Below, in pieces: positions 1-10,909 of a stretch of DNA of 64,000 bases. A model generated the notes under the pieces. That model worked only from the letters and a program-made list of their open reading frames with translations. It was not told where the DNA came from and did not search any database. Source of the DNA: Nocardioides insulae DSM 17944 (lineage in GTDB: Bacteria; Actinomycetota; Actinomycetes; Propionibacteriales; Nocardioidaceae); the NCBI RefSeq assembly GCF_000422825.1, contig NZ_KE383929.1:1-64000 (forward strand), written 5' to 3'. How positions within the stretch are numbered: position 1 is the first letter of the stretch; every line of letters starts with the position of its first letter. The position numbers were made by a program, and so were the translations under genes.

Positions 1-106
1 CACGGGACCCTGAAAATCGGGGTCTGGGTGTGTGGGGTGTGAATTGAATACAGGTTTCAACCCCACCCAAACCAGTTACTGGTTGTGTGGTAGGGGTTGG
101 GTAGAG
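1..106 (+). other. 23S-5S rRNA intergenic spacer (partial)
   Basis: This stretch lies directly 5' of the 5S rRNA, so it should be the spacer after a 23S gene outside the window. A perfect inverted repeat AACCAG-TTA-CTGGTT (70-84), flanked by CCCCACCC before and GGGGTTGGG after, can fold into an extended stem next to the 5S 5' end. Its position fits an RNase processing stem. I could not identify the 23S 3' end with confidence, so the left limit of the spacer is uncertain. Confidence 0.5.
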
Positions 107-223
107 TTACGGCGGTCATGGCGAGAGGGAAACACCCGGTCCCATCCCGAACCCGGAAGTTAAGCCTTTCAGCGCCGATGGTACTGCAACCGAGAGGTTG
201 TGGGAGAGTAGGACGCCGCCGGA
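107..223 (+). rRNA. rrf: 5S ribosomal RNA
   Basis: The sequence shows the conserved 5S core: GGTCATGGCGAGAGGGAAAC, then CCCGGTCCCATCCCGAACCC, GGAAGTTAAG and GGGAGAGTAGG. The 5' end (TTACGGCGGTC) pairs with the 3' end (GACGCCGCCGG), closing helix I. The length of about 117 nt is normal. It ends an rRNA operon on the plus strand and is followed by a strong hairpin terminator 13 nt downstream. Exact ends are uncertain by a few bases. Confidence 0.96.
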
Positions 224-235
224 CAATTATTGAGC

Positions 236-269
236 GTGTAGGGGCCACCCGTTGGGGTGGCCCCTACAC
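236..269 (+). terminator. rRNA operon terminator hairpin
   Basis: A perfect 15-bp stem (GTGTAGGGGCCACCC / GGGTGGCCCCTACAC) with the 4-nt loop GTTG begins 13 nt after the 5S rRNA. The downstream sequence TGCATTTCCC is only weakly T-rich, as is usual in GC-rich actinobacteria. Position and stem quality make it the terminator of the rRNA operon. Confidence 0.9.
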
Positions 270-624
270 TGCATTTCCCACCCAATATGCTGCCGACCCG
301 ACCCCGGGTTGCTGGACCAGGCCCGTCTCGGCTCTGTCACTGGTGCGTGATTGCCCCCGGTGACGGTCCGTTGCCGACCCGTGCCGGCCGGGTGAGGTGT
401 CGGTTGTCGCGCGTTTCAGGTTTCGACGAGGGCCGGTTGGTCGCAGCACGTCGAAACGGGCTTCAGGGGTCGACACCCGCGGCGATGTCGGCCCCACATC
501 CACTTGTCGGTCACGGCCGCCTTTCGCTCACAGACATTATCGCGGCCGGCCTTCTCCACCGTCCGGCGCCACACTCTCGTGCCCCGCCGCGCTGGCTGGA
601 ACCGTGAGAGGTGGAGGTGGGAGC
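270..624. other. intergenic region between rRNA operon and SSB-like gene
   Basis: About 350 bp without a convincing gene. It contains one notable structure, the 9-bp inverted repeat at 420-457 listed separately, and a GGAGG ribosome binding site at 613-617 for the following gene. I see no clear -10/-35 pair and no tRNA. Open frames here have no recognisable protein signature. Confidence 0.5.
420..457. repeat. REP-like inverted repeat GTTTCGACG / CGTCGAAAC
   Basis: Perfect 9-bp arms GTTTCGACG (420-428) and CGTCGAAAC (449-457) enclose a 20-nt GC-rich centre containing GGTTGGTCG. The arrangement resembles the intergenic palindromes built on GTTTCGAC ... GTCGAAAC that are common in Nocardioides and other actinobacteria. 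One copy only was noticed in this window. Confidence 0.5.
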
Positions 625-1014
625 GTGGAGTTTTCAGAGTGCGGGGCGGAGGCCCCAGTTCTCCCCAGCGGCATGGAGAGCCATGGGGATCTCAACGAGG
701 TGCGCGTCTCCGGCAGGGTCTCCGGGGAGGTCCAGATGCGCGATCTGCCCAGTGGGGATCGGGTGCTGGCGTTCCGTCTGGTGATCCGAAGACCGTCGGG
801 GCATGTCTCTCGGCAGTCGGTGGACGTGCTCGACTGTGCCGTGTGGAAGACCGGCCTGCAGCGACGGATGACGCGTTGGTCCGAGGGCGACCTGGTCGAG
901 GTGAGCGGAGCCGTGCGACGACGGTTCTACCGCCGAGGTGGGGCGGCCGCGTCCAGGGTCGAGATCGAGGTCGCCGGAGGGCGCCGCCTCAGCCGTCGGG
1001 CAGCGCCCGGATGA
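625..1014 (+). CDS. single-stranded DNA-binding protein-like OB-fold protein
   Basis: A 129-aa protein. The segment from about residue 22 (NEVRVSGRVSG) through VLAFRLVIRRPSG, VDVLDCAVW and GDLVEVSGAVRRRFYR follows the beta-strand pattern of the SSB OB fold, which binds single-stranded DNA. It lacks the long flexible tail and acidic DDDxPF-type C-terminus of a replicative SSB, so it is more likely an accessory SSB-like protein. GTG at 625 is chosen because GGAGG (613-617) lies 7 nt upstream; an in-frame ATG at 673 is the alternative. Its 3' end overlaps the convergent DUF1015 gene by 26 nt. Function beyond ssDNA binding is inference. Confidence 0.78.
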   Translation: MEFSECGAEAPVLPSGMESHGDLNEVRVSGRVSGEVQMRDLPSGDRVLAFRLVIRRPSGHVSRQSVDVLDCAVWKTGLQRRMTRWSEGDLVEVSGAVRRRFYRRGGAAASRVEIEVAGGRRLSRRAAPG

Positions 1015-2107
1015 GCACGCCGAGGCTCGGCTTGGGCTGGAAGGAGGTCGCCTTCTCCGGGAGCAGGTGCCCTCGAGCTGCGGTGGCCATGACCTGGTCG
1101 ACGGTGGCCGCGGGGAGCAGCACCGACACCGAGCCGGGGTGGCGCGCGGCGAGGGCATCCTCGACGCTGTGGTGATGGTGGATCCCGCGCGGTCCACGCG
1201 GTAGGGCGGGGATGACCAGTTCGTGGAACAGGTCCACGGCGGTGTGATCGGCATCCACGGGTAGGCCCAGGCTCAGCCAGGTTCGGCCGTCCGTGACCAC
1301 GGCGGTGACAGGGGTGAGTGCATCCAGCGGGCGATCATCTTCAACCGGATGATGAGGCAGGCCCAGGATCCGGCAGGCGTTGGCGACGTCCTCCATCCGC
1401 ACTCCCGAGAGTGTGCGATGGATGGCCCCCAACTGTAGGGGAGTCTCGCTTTGATCGATGAGCATGGCCAGGCCCCGGTCGTGGGACCCGCCGGGGGAGC
1501 GTCCCTGTACCCGGAGATAGGCGGCGTAACGGTGATGGCCGTCGGCGATCACCGCGACGCTGTCGGCGAGTTCGTGCTGAACCTCCTGGCGGGTCTGGCC
1601 CGGCCGCAGGGCCCAGACCCGGTGATGCTGTTGCTCGTGATCCTCGAAGCTCCACAGTGGCTCACCGGCGCTGATCTCGCCCATCAGCCGTCCCAACCGG
1701 GGGCTACCCCGATGGACCAGCAGGATCGGGGCGGGATTGACCTGCATCTCCTCCATCCGGTCGGCGAGTTCGTCGGCCTGCCTTGGGTGCACACCTTCGT
1801 GGGGGAACACGGCCTGATCGGAGGAGCGAGTGGTTCGTCGGGTGAGATCCAGGGCGCCCACGAGGCCGCGGACGGTGAGCCCCGTCGCTGTGTACTCGTG
1901 GAGGTAGAGGGCGGGCGAGACGTCGCTGCGCAGCCTGTTCCTGTCCTCCCACTGATCCATCCGGTGGGTGACCTGACGCAGGGGCCGGGCGAACAGCCGC
2001 CTCGACGCGGGGTCGCCGACCTGTCTGGGCGCCAGTGCTCGCGCGCGGAACGGCAGGAGACGCAGGGGGCCGGCGAGAGACGGAGGCGTCACCACGCTGG
2101 CATTCAT
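989..2107 (-). CDS. DUF1015 family protein
   Basis: A 372-aa protein. The DUF1015 hallmark ADGHHRY lies at residues 188-194, preceded by YLHEY, by FPHEGVHPRQADELADR near residue 100 and by NPAPILLVHRG near residue 124. DUF1015 proteins are widespread and uncharacterised; some are annotated as putative metal-dependent or HTH-containing proteins, and I assign no reaction. It is transcribed towards the SSB-like gene and divergently from the HAD phosphatase gene. The ATG at 2105-2107 is the first in-frame start with family homology following closely. Confidence 0.85.
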   Translation of the reverse strand: MNASVVTPPSLAGPLRLLPFRARALAPRQVGDPASRRLFARPLRQVTHRMDQWEDRNRLRSDVSPALYLHEYTATGLTVRGLVGALDLTRRTTRSSDQAVFPHEGVHPRQADELADRMEEMQVNPAPILLVHRGSPRLGRLMGEISAGEPLWSFEDHEQQHHRVWALRPGQTRQEVQHELADSVAVIADGHHRYAAYLRVQGRSPGGSHDRGLAMLIDQSETPLQLGAIHRTLSGVRMEDVANACRILGLPHHPVEDDRPLDALTPVTAVVTDGRTWLSLGLPVDADHTAVDLFHELVIPALPRGPRGIHHHHSVEDALAARHPGSVSVLLPAATVDQVMATAARGHLLPEKATSFQPKPSLGVLIRALPDG

Positions 2108-2274
2108 CCGCGCATCCTAGGAGACCGGCGAAGAACGATCCCGTGTACGCGCCGCGCCATCGGCGGCTGGGGCACCCGGCGGCTGGGGCACCCGGCGGCT
2201 CGGGCGGAGATAGCTGCCGCTCATACCCGCCGCGCCTTCGGCGGCTCGGTGGGTGGACTGTCGGTCCCGGGCCC

Positions 2275-2280
2275 TACTCT
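2275..2280 (+). promoter_or_regulatory. -10 element TACTCT of a leaderless promoter
   Basis: TACTCT ends 6 nt before the ATG at 2287, so transcription should start at or next to the A of the start codon. The same spacing recurs at about ten other genes in this window. No good -35 hexamer is evident. Confidence 0.6.
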
Positions 2281-2286
2281 GGCGCC

Positions 2287-3282
2287 ATGCTCGCAACGAC
2301 GTCCGATCCACTGTGCAGCGTCCACGATCTGGTGATGCTCGATCTCGACGGGGTCGTCTACGTCGGCGATCGCGCGGTTCCGGGCGCGCCGGAGGCACTG
2401 AGCGCCATCCGCGCTCGAGACACTCGGGTCGCGTTCATCACCAACAACGCCGCGCGCTCGCCCGAGGAAGTGGCCCAACGGCTGGCGAGCCTCGGGGTGG
2501 AGGCCGACGCCACCGACGTGGTGACCTCCGCCCAGGCGGCGGCTCGGGTGCTCGCCCAGCGCTGCGGAGTGGGCGCTCGGGTCGCGGTCCTGGGCGGTGG
2601 AGGGCTGCGGTCAGCCATCCAGAGAGCGGGTCTGCTTGCCGTCGCGGTCGACGAGGAGGCGGACGCCGTTGTCAGCGGATTCGGTCCGGACGTGCCGTGG
2701 CGCGACATCATGCGTGCCGCCGTTCGCATCAAGGACGGTCTGCCCTGGGTGGCCAGCAACGCCGATCTCTCCCTGCCGACCGACTACGGGCAGGCTCCCG
2801 GGCACGGCGTCCTGGTGGAGACGCTGCGCCGGTTCTCGGGAGTGGAGCCGGTGATCGCCGGCAAGCCGGCTGCGCCGCTGTTCGACGAGACGATCCGTCG
2901 GTGCGGGGGAGAGCGGCCGCTGATGGTGGGTGACCGCCTCGACACCGACATCGCGGGAGCGAGGGCCGCCGGTCTGCCGTCGTTGCTCGTGCTGACCGGT
3001 GTGACCGGGCTGGCCGACCTCGTCGCTGCACCACCCGACCAGCGGCCGACGTACCTCGCCGAGGACCTGGGCGGTGTGCTCGAGGCCCACGAAGCACCCC
3101 TGGTGCGCGGCGATGCTGTCGAGCTCGGCGGCTGGTCCGGGCGAACCCCGGACGGTGTCCTGCAGGTGGACGGTGCCGGCGTCAGCGCCGACTGGTGGCG
3201 AGTGGCGGCGGCCACGGCGTGGCGACATCTCGATGCCACCGGGACCTCCGCACGACTCGACGCGGTAGCCTCACCCGCATGA
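2287..3282 (+). CDS. HAD-IIA family hydrolase (NagD/PGP-like phosphatase)
   Basis: A 331-aa haloacid dehalogenase phosphatase. Motif I LDLDGVVYVG supplies the nucleophile Asp19 and Asp21; FITNNAARSPEE is the subfamily IIA signature; VIAGKPAAPLF contributes the motif III lysine; MVGDRLDTDIAGA is motif IV. Relatives dephosphorylate small metabolites such as 2-phosphoglycolate or 4-nitrophenyl phosphate. The last 75 residues form an extension beyond the roughly 260-residue core. The ATG at 2287 follows a TACTCT -10 element by 6 nt. It heads an operon; its TGA overlaps the next start (ATGA). The position matches Rv1692 of M. tuberculosis as I recall it. Confidence 0.9.
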   Translation: MLATTSDPLCSVHDLVMLDLDGVVYVGDRAVPGAPEALSAIRARDTRVAFITNNAARSPEEVAQRLASLGVEADATDVVTSAQAAARVLAQRCGVGARVAVLGGGGLRSAIQRAGLLAVAVDEEADAVVSGFGPDVPWRDIMRAAVRIKDGLPWVASNADLSLPTDYGQAPGHGVLVETLRRFSGVEPVIAGKPAAPLFDETIRRCGGERPLMVGDRLDTDIAGARAAGLPSLLVLTGVTGLADLVAAPPDQRPTYLAEDLGGVLEAHEAPLVRGDAVELGGWSGRTPDGVLQVDGAGVSADWWRVAAATAWRHLDATGTSARLDAVASPA

Positions 3283-3485
3283 GCGAGCAGCCACAGGACG
3301 GCGCCGCAGCCTCCACCGATGCCGGCTCCCCGGCGATCGGAGAGGTCGGGCTTCCCGAGATCGACGCCGCACTGGCGGAGGTCGGTGGGCTCACCGAGCG
3401 CCCGGTCGCCGAACACGTCGAGGTTTTCGAGCGAGCTCAGGACACCCTGCGTCGCACGCTCGAGACCTCCTCGGACGACGGCTGA
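3279..3485 (+). CDS. conserved small acidic protein between HAD phosphatase and tlyA
   Basis: A 68-aa, acidic, Ala- and Glu-rich protein with no signal peptide or membrane segment. Its start overlaps the upstream stop as ATGA and it ends 10 nt before tlyA, so it is cotranslated with both. The second half (EIDAALAEVGGL, then VFERAQDTLRRTLE) looks helical and could form a short coiled coil. A small ORF sits at the same place in other actinobacteria (the Rv1693 position). I do not know a function. Confidence 0.75.
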   Translation: MSEQPQDGAAASTDAGSPAIGEVGLPEIDAALAEVGGLTERPVAEHVEVFERAQDTLRRTLETSSDDG

Positions 3486-3495
3486 GGCGGGGATC

Positions 3496-4407
3496 GTGCC
3501 TCCTCGCCGACTGCGTCTCGACGCCGAACTCGTCCGTCGCAGACTGGCCCGCTCCCGAGAGCACGCCAGCGAGATGATCGCCGAACAGCGGGTGCTGGTC
3601 GGTGGTGTGCTGGCGGTCAAGCCCGCGACCGGGGTCACCACCGACGTGGCGATCGTGGTGAAGGACGACCCGGATCGCCCGGACTACGTGTCGCGCGGTG
3701 GGCACAAGCTGGCCGGTGCCCTGGCCGCGTTCGCGCCCGCTGGTCTGACGGTCTCCGGGCGTCGCTGCCTGGACGCCGGTGCGTCCACCGGCGGGTTCAC
3801 CGACGTCCTTCTCCGACACGGAGCCGCGCAGGTGGTCGCCGTCGACGTCGGCTACGGCCAGTTGGCCTGGCGCCTGCAGCAGGACGAACGGGTGCAGGTG
3901 CACGACCGCACCAACGTGCGCGAACTCAAGTTGGAGACGATCGGCGACCCCGTCGAGGTGGTGGTCGGCGACTTGTCCTTCATCTCGCTCGAACTCGTCC
4001 TGGACGCCCTGGTCCGAGTGACCGCGGCCTCGGGTGATCTCGTCCTGATGGTCAAGCCGCAGTTCGAGGTCGGCCGCGAGCGGGTCGGCAAGGGCGGCGT
4101 GGTGCGCAGTTCTACGCTTCGCGCAGAGGCGGTCAACTCGGTGGCCGATGCGGCGGCCGGCCGGGGGTGGGGAGCCCGTGCGGTCACGACCAGCCCGCTG
4201 CCCGGCCCCTCCGGGAACGTTGAGTTCTTCCTGTGGCTGCGGCAGGGGGCTGCGGAGCTCACCGCCGAGGAGATCGCCCAGGCCGTACACGACAAGGTCG
4301 GCCTCGATTCGCCGAACGACGCGGGCGAGGCAGACGACGCGGGGCACGCGAGCCACCCGGGCGAGGCAGGCGACGCGAGCGATCACGACGACGGGCGGGC
4401 AAGGTGA
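3496..4407 (+). CDS. tlyA: TlyA family rRNA 2'-O-methyltransferase
   Basis: A 303-aa protein with an N-terminal S4 RNA-binding domain (RLRLDAELVRRRLARSREHA) and a C-terminal FtsJ/RrmJ-like SAM methyltransferase domain: YVSRGGHKLAGAL, CLDAGASTGGFTDVLL (SAM binding), VVGDLSFISL and LVLMVKPQFEVG carry the expected catalytic Lys-Asp-Lys residues. TlyA methylates ribose in 16S and/or 23S rRNA and affects capreomycin sensitivity in mycobacteria. GTG at 3496 follows GGCGGGGA. The last 30 residues are a low-complexity Asp/Ala/Gly/His tail encoded by imperfect repeats. The stop overlaps nadK as GTGA. Confidence 0.93.
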   Translation: MPPRRLRLDAELVRRRLARSREHASEMIAEQRVLVGGVLAVKPATGVTTDVAIVVKDDPDRPDYVSRGGHKLAGALAAFAPAGLTVSGRRCLDAGASTGGFTDVLLRHGAAQVVAVDVGYGQLAWRLQQDERVQVHDRTNVRELKLETIGDPVEVVVGDLSFISLELVLDALVRVTAASGDLVLMVKPQFEVGRERVGKGGVVRSSTLRAEAVNSVADAAAGRGWGARAVTTSPLPGPSGNVEFFLWLRQGAAELTAEEIAQAVHDKVGLDSPNDAGEADDAGHASHPGEAGDASDHDDGRAR

Positions 4408-5417
4408 GTACGCCGCCGCCCCCGGAGCAGGATCCCGACCGGGCCGAGGGTCGCCGTGTCCTGGTCCTGACCCACACCGGCCGTCCCGAGGCGCGGGCGG
4501 TGGCCCTGGCGTTCTGCGAGGCACTCACCGGACACGGCATGACCGTCCGGGTGCCGGCCCAGGAGGCCGTCGATCTGGGCATGGACCCCGCCGGCTACGA
4601 CCCGCCCATCGAGCTCACCGAACTCGGCGACTCACCGGGGGGCGGGCAGGACGACGTCCATCCGACGCTTGGCTGTGAACTGGTGCTCGTACTGGGTGGA
4701 GACGGCACCATCCTGCGCGCCGCGGAGCTCACCCATGGCTGCGGCACCCCGGTGCTCGGGGTCAACCTCGGGCACGTCGGGTTCCTCGCAGAGGCCGAGC
4801 ACGACGACGTCGAATCGGTCATCCACGCCATCGTCCACCGCCGCTACACCGCGGAGGACCGGCTCACCCTCGAGGTGTGCGTGTTCCGCGACGGCGAGGA
4901 GGTCTTCCGGACCTTCGCGCTCAACGAGGCGACGGTGGAGAAGGGCGCCCGCGAGCGGATGCTGGAGCTCGTCGTGGAGATCGACGGCCGGCCGCTGTCC
5001 CGCTGGGGGTGCGACGGGGTCGTGTGTGCCACCCCCACCGGTTCGACCGCCTACAGCTTCAGCGCCGGTGGCCCGGTGGTCTGGCCGGGCGTGGAGGCTT
5101 TGGTGATGGTGCCGATCAGTGCGCACGCACTGTTCGCCCGTCCGATGGTGGTGGCCCCGACCTCGCGGCTGGCCATCGAGGTGATCGCACGCCCAGACGG
5201 AGCGGGCGTGCTGTGGGCGGACGGCCGCCGAGCGGTCGAACTACCTACCGGGGCGCGCATCGAAGTGACCAGAGGCAAGACGCCGGTCCGACTCGTCCGA
5301 CTCCACGAAGCCCCTTTCACCGACCGGCTGGTGGCCAAGTTCGGCCTCTCCGTCGAAGGCTGGCGTGGAGCCGCCGAGCGCCGGCGCGAGGCACGCAAGG
5401 GAGGAACTCGTGCTTGA
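4404..5417 (+). CDS. nadK: NAD kinase
   Basis: A 337-aa ATP-dependent NAD kinase that makes NADP+. The GGDGT motif is at residues 98-102 (LVLGGDGTILRAAE); the second conserved block ATPTGSTAYSFSAGGP binds the nucleotide, and GVNLGHVGFLAE matches the family. The N-terminal 20 residues are Pro-rich and disordered. GTG at 4404 overlaps the tlyA stop as GTGA, and the gene overlaps recN by 8 nt, so HAD-small ORF-tlyA-nadK-recN form one translationally coupled operon, as in mycobacteria (ppnK). Confidence 0.96.
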   Translation: MSTPPPPEQDPDRAEGRRVLVLTHTGRPEARAVALAFCEALTGHGMTVRVPAQEAVDLGMDPAGYDPPIELTELGDSPGGGQDDVHPTLGCELVLVLGGDGTILRAAELTHGCGTPVLGVNLGHVGFLAEAEHDDVESVIHAIVHRRYTAEDRLTLEVCVFRDGEEVFRTFALNEATVEKGARERMLELVVEIDGRPLSRWGCDGVVCATPTGSTAYSFSAGGPVVWPGVEALVMVPISAHALFARPMVVAPTSRLAIEVIARPDGAGVLWADGRRAVELPTGARIEVTRGKTPVRLVRLHEAPFTDRLVAKFGLSVEGWRGAAERRREARKGGTRA

Positions 5418-7212
5418 GGAGATCAGGATCGCGTCGCTCGGAGTGATCGACGCCTCCACGCTGGAGCTCGGTCCCGGGCTGACCGTCGTCACCGGTGAGA
5501 CCGGTGCCGGCAAGACCATGATCGTGACCGCCCTCGGTCTGCTCCTCGGTGGCCGCGCGGATGCCGGCGCCGTACGCACCGGGCGCAAGCAGGCCCGCGT
5601 CGAGGGGGTCGTCGTCACCGAACAACTGCCCGACTTCGCGGCCGCGGTGGACGAGACCGGTGGCGAGGTCGAGGAGGATCGGGTCGTCCTCGCGCGCACC
5701 GTGGCCGCCGAGGGCCGATCACGAGCCTTCGTGGGCGGCGCGGCCGTCCCCATCGCCACCCTGGGCGGGCTGTCCTCGCCGCTGGTGGCGGTGCACGGGC
5801 AGTCCGACCAGCATCGGCTGCTGCGGGCCCGCGCCCAGCGAGAGGCACTGGACCGCTTCGGCGGCGAGGACCTCGGTGCGCTACTGGCCACCTACCGCAC
5901 GCTGTACGACGAGTTGGCCGCCACCGAGCAGGAACTCGGCGAAGTGGTCGCCTCAGCCCGGGAACGCGCCCGTGAGGCCGACCTGCTCCGCTTCGGCCTG
6001 GGCGAGATCGAGGCCGTCGACCCGCAGCCCGGCGAGGACGACGAACTGGCTGCCGAAGAGACCCGGTTGGGCTTCTCAGACACCCTCCGAGGCGCCGCCG
6101 AGCAGGCCCGGGAGGCGCTGTCCAGCGACACCGTGGGCGCCCCGGACGCGCTCGCGGCCACCTCGACCGCGCGCGGTCTGCTGGACGGCGTACGCGATCA
6201 CGACCAGGAGGCCGGTGAGCTGGCCGACCGGTTGGCCGAGGTCACCTACCTGCTCTCCGATGTGGCGGCCGACGTCGCCTCCTACGCCGCCCGCATCGAG
6301 ACGGACCCGGCCCGGCTGGCGACCGTCTCCGAACGGCGCGCGATGCTCACGGCGCTGACCCGCAAGTACGGCGACACCGCGGCGGAGGTGCTGGCCTGGG
6401 CGGAGCGGGCCTCGAAACGACTGCTCGAGCTGGACGGCACCGACGACCGGATCCAGGTCCTCCGCGGTGAGCAGGAACGGCTGCGGGGGGAGCTCGCACA
6501 CGCTGCCGGCGCGCTCTCGCAGGCACGCACGCGCGCCGCCGAGAGCTTGGCGGAGGAGGTGACCGATGAGCTCGGGCTGCTGGCGATGCCGCACGCCCGG
6601 GTGGCGATCGAGGTGCGTCAGCAGGAGACGAAGGAGCCGGCCACGACCTCGGCGGAGGAGCCCTCGGACCGCACCCCGGGTGGGGCGGAGGGGGAGGAGC
6701 GGGTCCCGCTGCTGGTCGGGGACCGTTGGCTGCGGTTCGGCCGTAGTGGCGTCGACGAGGTCGAGTTCCTGCTCGCCGCCAACACCGGCAGCGAGCCACG
6801 CCCCCTGCACAAGGGTGCCTCCGGCGGTGAGTTGTCCCGGGTGATGCTGGCCCTGGAGGTTTCACTGGCCGGCACCAGTCCGGTCCCGACGTTCGTCTTC
6901 GACGAGGTGGATGCGGGGGTCGGGGGAGCGGCGGCGGTCGAGATCGGACGCCGACTGGCCCAGTTGGCCCGGTCGGCACAGGTGCTCGTCGTCACCCACC
7001 TGCCGCAGGTGGCGGCGTACGCCGATGCGCACGTGGTCGTGGAGAAGGCCAGCGACGGCACCGTGACCAGTTCGGGGTTGACCCGGCTCGACGAGGCCGG
7101 CCGCGAGCGTGAGCTCTCCCGGATGCTGGCGGGATTGGCCGACTCCGACACGGCGCTCGCACATGCCCGCGAACTGCTCGAGGTCGCCCAGCCGGCCCGC
7201 GCTCTCGCCTGA
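5410..7212 (+). CDS. recN: DNA repair protein RecN
   Basis: A 600-aa SMC-like ATPase for double-strand break repair. Walker A GETGAGKT lies at residues 29-36; two helical coiled-coil arms (for example ATEQELGEVVASARERAREA) flank a centre; KGASGGELSRVMLALE is the ABC signature and TFVFDEVDAGVGG the Walker B. A 25-residue acidic/Thr-rich insertion (around KEPATTSAEEPSD) precedes the C-terminal head. GTG 5410 follows GAGGAA. No LexA box is visible inside the operon, so any SOS control would have to act from the operon's distant promoter. Confidence 0.95.
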   Translation: MLEEIRIASLGVIDASTLELGPGLTVVTGETGAGKTMIVTALGLLLGGRADAGAVRTGRKQARVEGVVVTEQLPDFAAAVDETGGEVEEDRVVLARTVAAEGRSRAFVGGAAVPIATLGGLSSPLVAVHGQSDQHRLLRARAQREALDRFGGEDLGALLATYRTLYDELAATEQELGEVVASARERAREADLLRFGLGEIEAVDPQPGEDDELAAEETRLGFSDTLRGAAEQAREALSSDTVGAPDALAATSTARGLLDGVRDHDQEAGELADRLAEVTYLLSDVAADVASYAARIETDPARLATVSERRAMLTALTRKYGDTAAEVLAWAERASKRLLELDGTDDRIQVLRGEQERLRGELAHAAGALSQARTRAAESLAEEVTDELGLLAMPHARVAIEVRQQETKEPATTSAEEPSDRTPGGAEGEERVPLLVGDRWLRFGRSGVDEVEFLLAANTGSEPRPLHKGASGGELSRVMLALEVSLAGTSPVPTFVFDEVDAGVGGAAAVEIGRRLAQLARSAQVLVVTHLPQVAAYADAHVVVEKASDGTVTSSGLTRLDEAGRERELSRMLAGLADSDTALAHARELLEVAQPARALA

Positions 7213-9846
<2,634 letters not shown>

Positions 9847-9848
9847 AA

Positions 9849-9854
9849 TACACT
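9849..9854 (+). promoter_or_regulatory. -10 element TACACT of xerD
   Basis: TACACT ends exactly 6 nt before the xerD ATG at 9861 and lies just after the Nudix stop codon, giving xerD its own predicted leaderless promoter in addition to read-through. Confidence 0.55.
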
Positions 9855-9860
9855 CACGCC

Positions 9861-10802
9861 ATGACCACCCCCACGACCTCCTCCGCGCCCGTCCGCGCGG
9901 TGCAGGTGTATCTCGACCACCTGAGCGTGGAGCGGGGACTCGCGGCGAACACGCTGGCTTCCTACCGCCGGGACCTGCGGCGCTATCTGGGCTACCTCGG
10001 CCGGGAGGGCATCGAGGACCTGGATGCGATCGGCGAGCAGACAGTGGCCGGCTTCCTGGTGAGCCTGCGGGAGGGGGACGCCGAGCATCCGCCGTTGGGG
10101 GCGAGCTCGGCCGCGCGCACGGTCGTGGCGGTGCGCGGGTTCCACCGGTTCGCTGTGGCCGACGGCCTCGCCCGGCTCGATCCGGCGGAGGGGGTACGCC
10201 CGCCGAGGCCGGCCAAGCGGCTGCCCAAGGCGCTGCCCCTGAACGATGTCGAACGGATCCTGGAGGCCGCCGGTGCGCCCGGCACGACCCTCGCGCTGCG
10301 CGATCGAGCGCTGCTGGAGGTGCTCTACGGCACCGGGGCGCGGATCTCGGAGGCGGTCGGGCTCGATGTCGACGACCTCGATCCCGTCGAGGGCACGGTG
10401 CTGTTGAGCGGCAAGGGCGGCAAGCAGCGGCTGGTGCCGCTGGGCTCCTACGCCCGGGAGGCCGTGGACAGCTACCTGGTCCGGGGGCGTCCGGATCTGG
10501 CGACCCCGGCGACCCCGGGCGGAGCGCTGTTCCTCAATGCCCGCGGCGGCCGGCTCTCCCGGCAGTCGGCCTGGACGGTGCTGGTCAGGGCCGCGGATCG
10601 GGCCGGGGTGAGCGCGGACGTGTCGCCGCACACGTTGCGGCACTCCTTCGCCACCCACCTGCTGGACGGCGGTGCCGACGTCCGCGTCGTGCAGGAACTG
10701 CTCGGCCACGCCTCGGTCACCACCACCCAGATCTACACCCTGGTGACCGTCGACAACCTGCGCGAGGTGTTCGCGACCGCGCACCCGCGAGCGAGAGGAT
10801 GA
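9861..10802 (+). CDS. xerD: site-specific tyrosine recombinase XerD
   Basis: A 313-aa tyrosine recombinase that resolves chromosome dimers at dif. The N-terminal SAM-like core-binding domain ([19 protein letters not shown]) is followed by the catalytic domain with Arg in [12 protein letters not shown], Lys in [12 protein letters not shown], His/Arg in [16 protein letters not shown], His in [11 protein letters not shown] and the nucleophile Tyr in TQIYT. Length is typical. The stop codon overlaps the start of a 36-aa ORF as ATGA. XerD rather than XerC is inferred from position. Confidence 0.93.
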   Translation: MTTPTTSSAPVRAVQVYLDHLSVERGLAANTLASYRRDLRRYLGYLGREGIEDLDAIGEQTVAGFLVSLREGDAEHPPLGASSAARTVVAVRGFHRFAVADGLARLDPAEGVRPPRPAKRLPKALPLNDVERILEAAGAPGTTLALRDRALLEVLYGTGARISEAVGLDVDDLDPVEGTVLLSGKGGKQRLVPLGSYAREAVDSYLVRGRPDLATPATPGGALFLNARGGRLSRQSAWTVLVRAADRAGVSADVSPHTLRHSFATHLLDGGADVRVVQELLGHASVTTTQIYTLVTVDNLREVFATAHPRARG

Positions 10803-10909
10803 CCTTGACCACCCCATTCGCCGGCTGGCAGCGCCCCGGCAGCCACCGGGACGCCGCCCGCCGGGTGCGCATCGCGGGAGCGGCACCGACGTTCGGACAC
10901 CTCGCATGA
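10799..10909 (+). CDS. possible small protein (36 aa) coupled between xerD and helicase
   Basis: An ATG at 10799 overlaps the xerD stop as ATGA and the frame runs 36 codons to a TGA at 10907-10909 that itself overlaps the helicase ATG at 10906 as ATGA. GAGAGG stands immediately upstream. About 86% of its codons end in G or C, as in neighbouring genes. The product ([14 protein letters not shown] ... PTFGHLA) is basic, with Arg-rich [10 protein letters not shown] in the middle and no membrane segment. It may be a real peptide or a translational bridge that couples xerD to the helicase. No homolog is known to me. Confidence 0.5.
   Translation: MTLTTPFAGWQRPGSHRDAARRVRIAGAAPTFGHLA

Noticed and set aside
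5365-5417. LexA box controlling recN
   Set aside because: No TCGAAC-N4-GTTCGA-like sequence is visible upstream of recN; the gene is embedded in the nadK operon by an 8-nt overlap.
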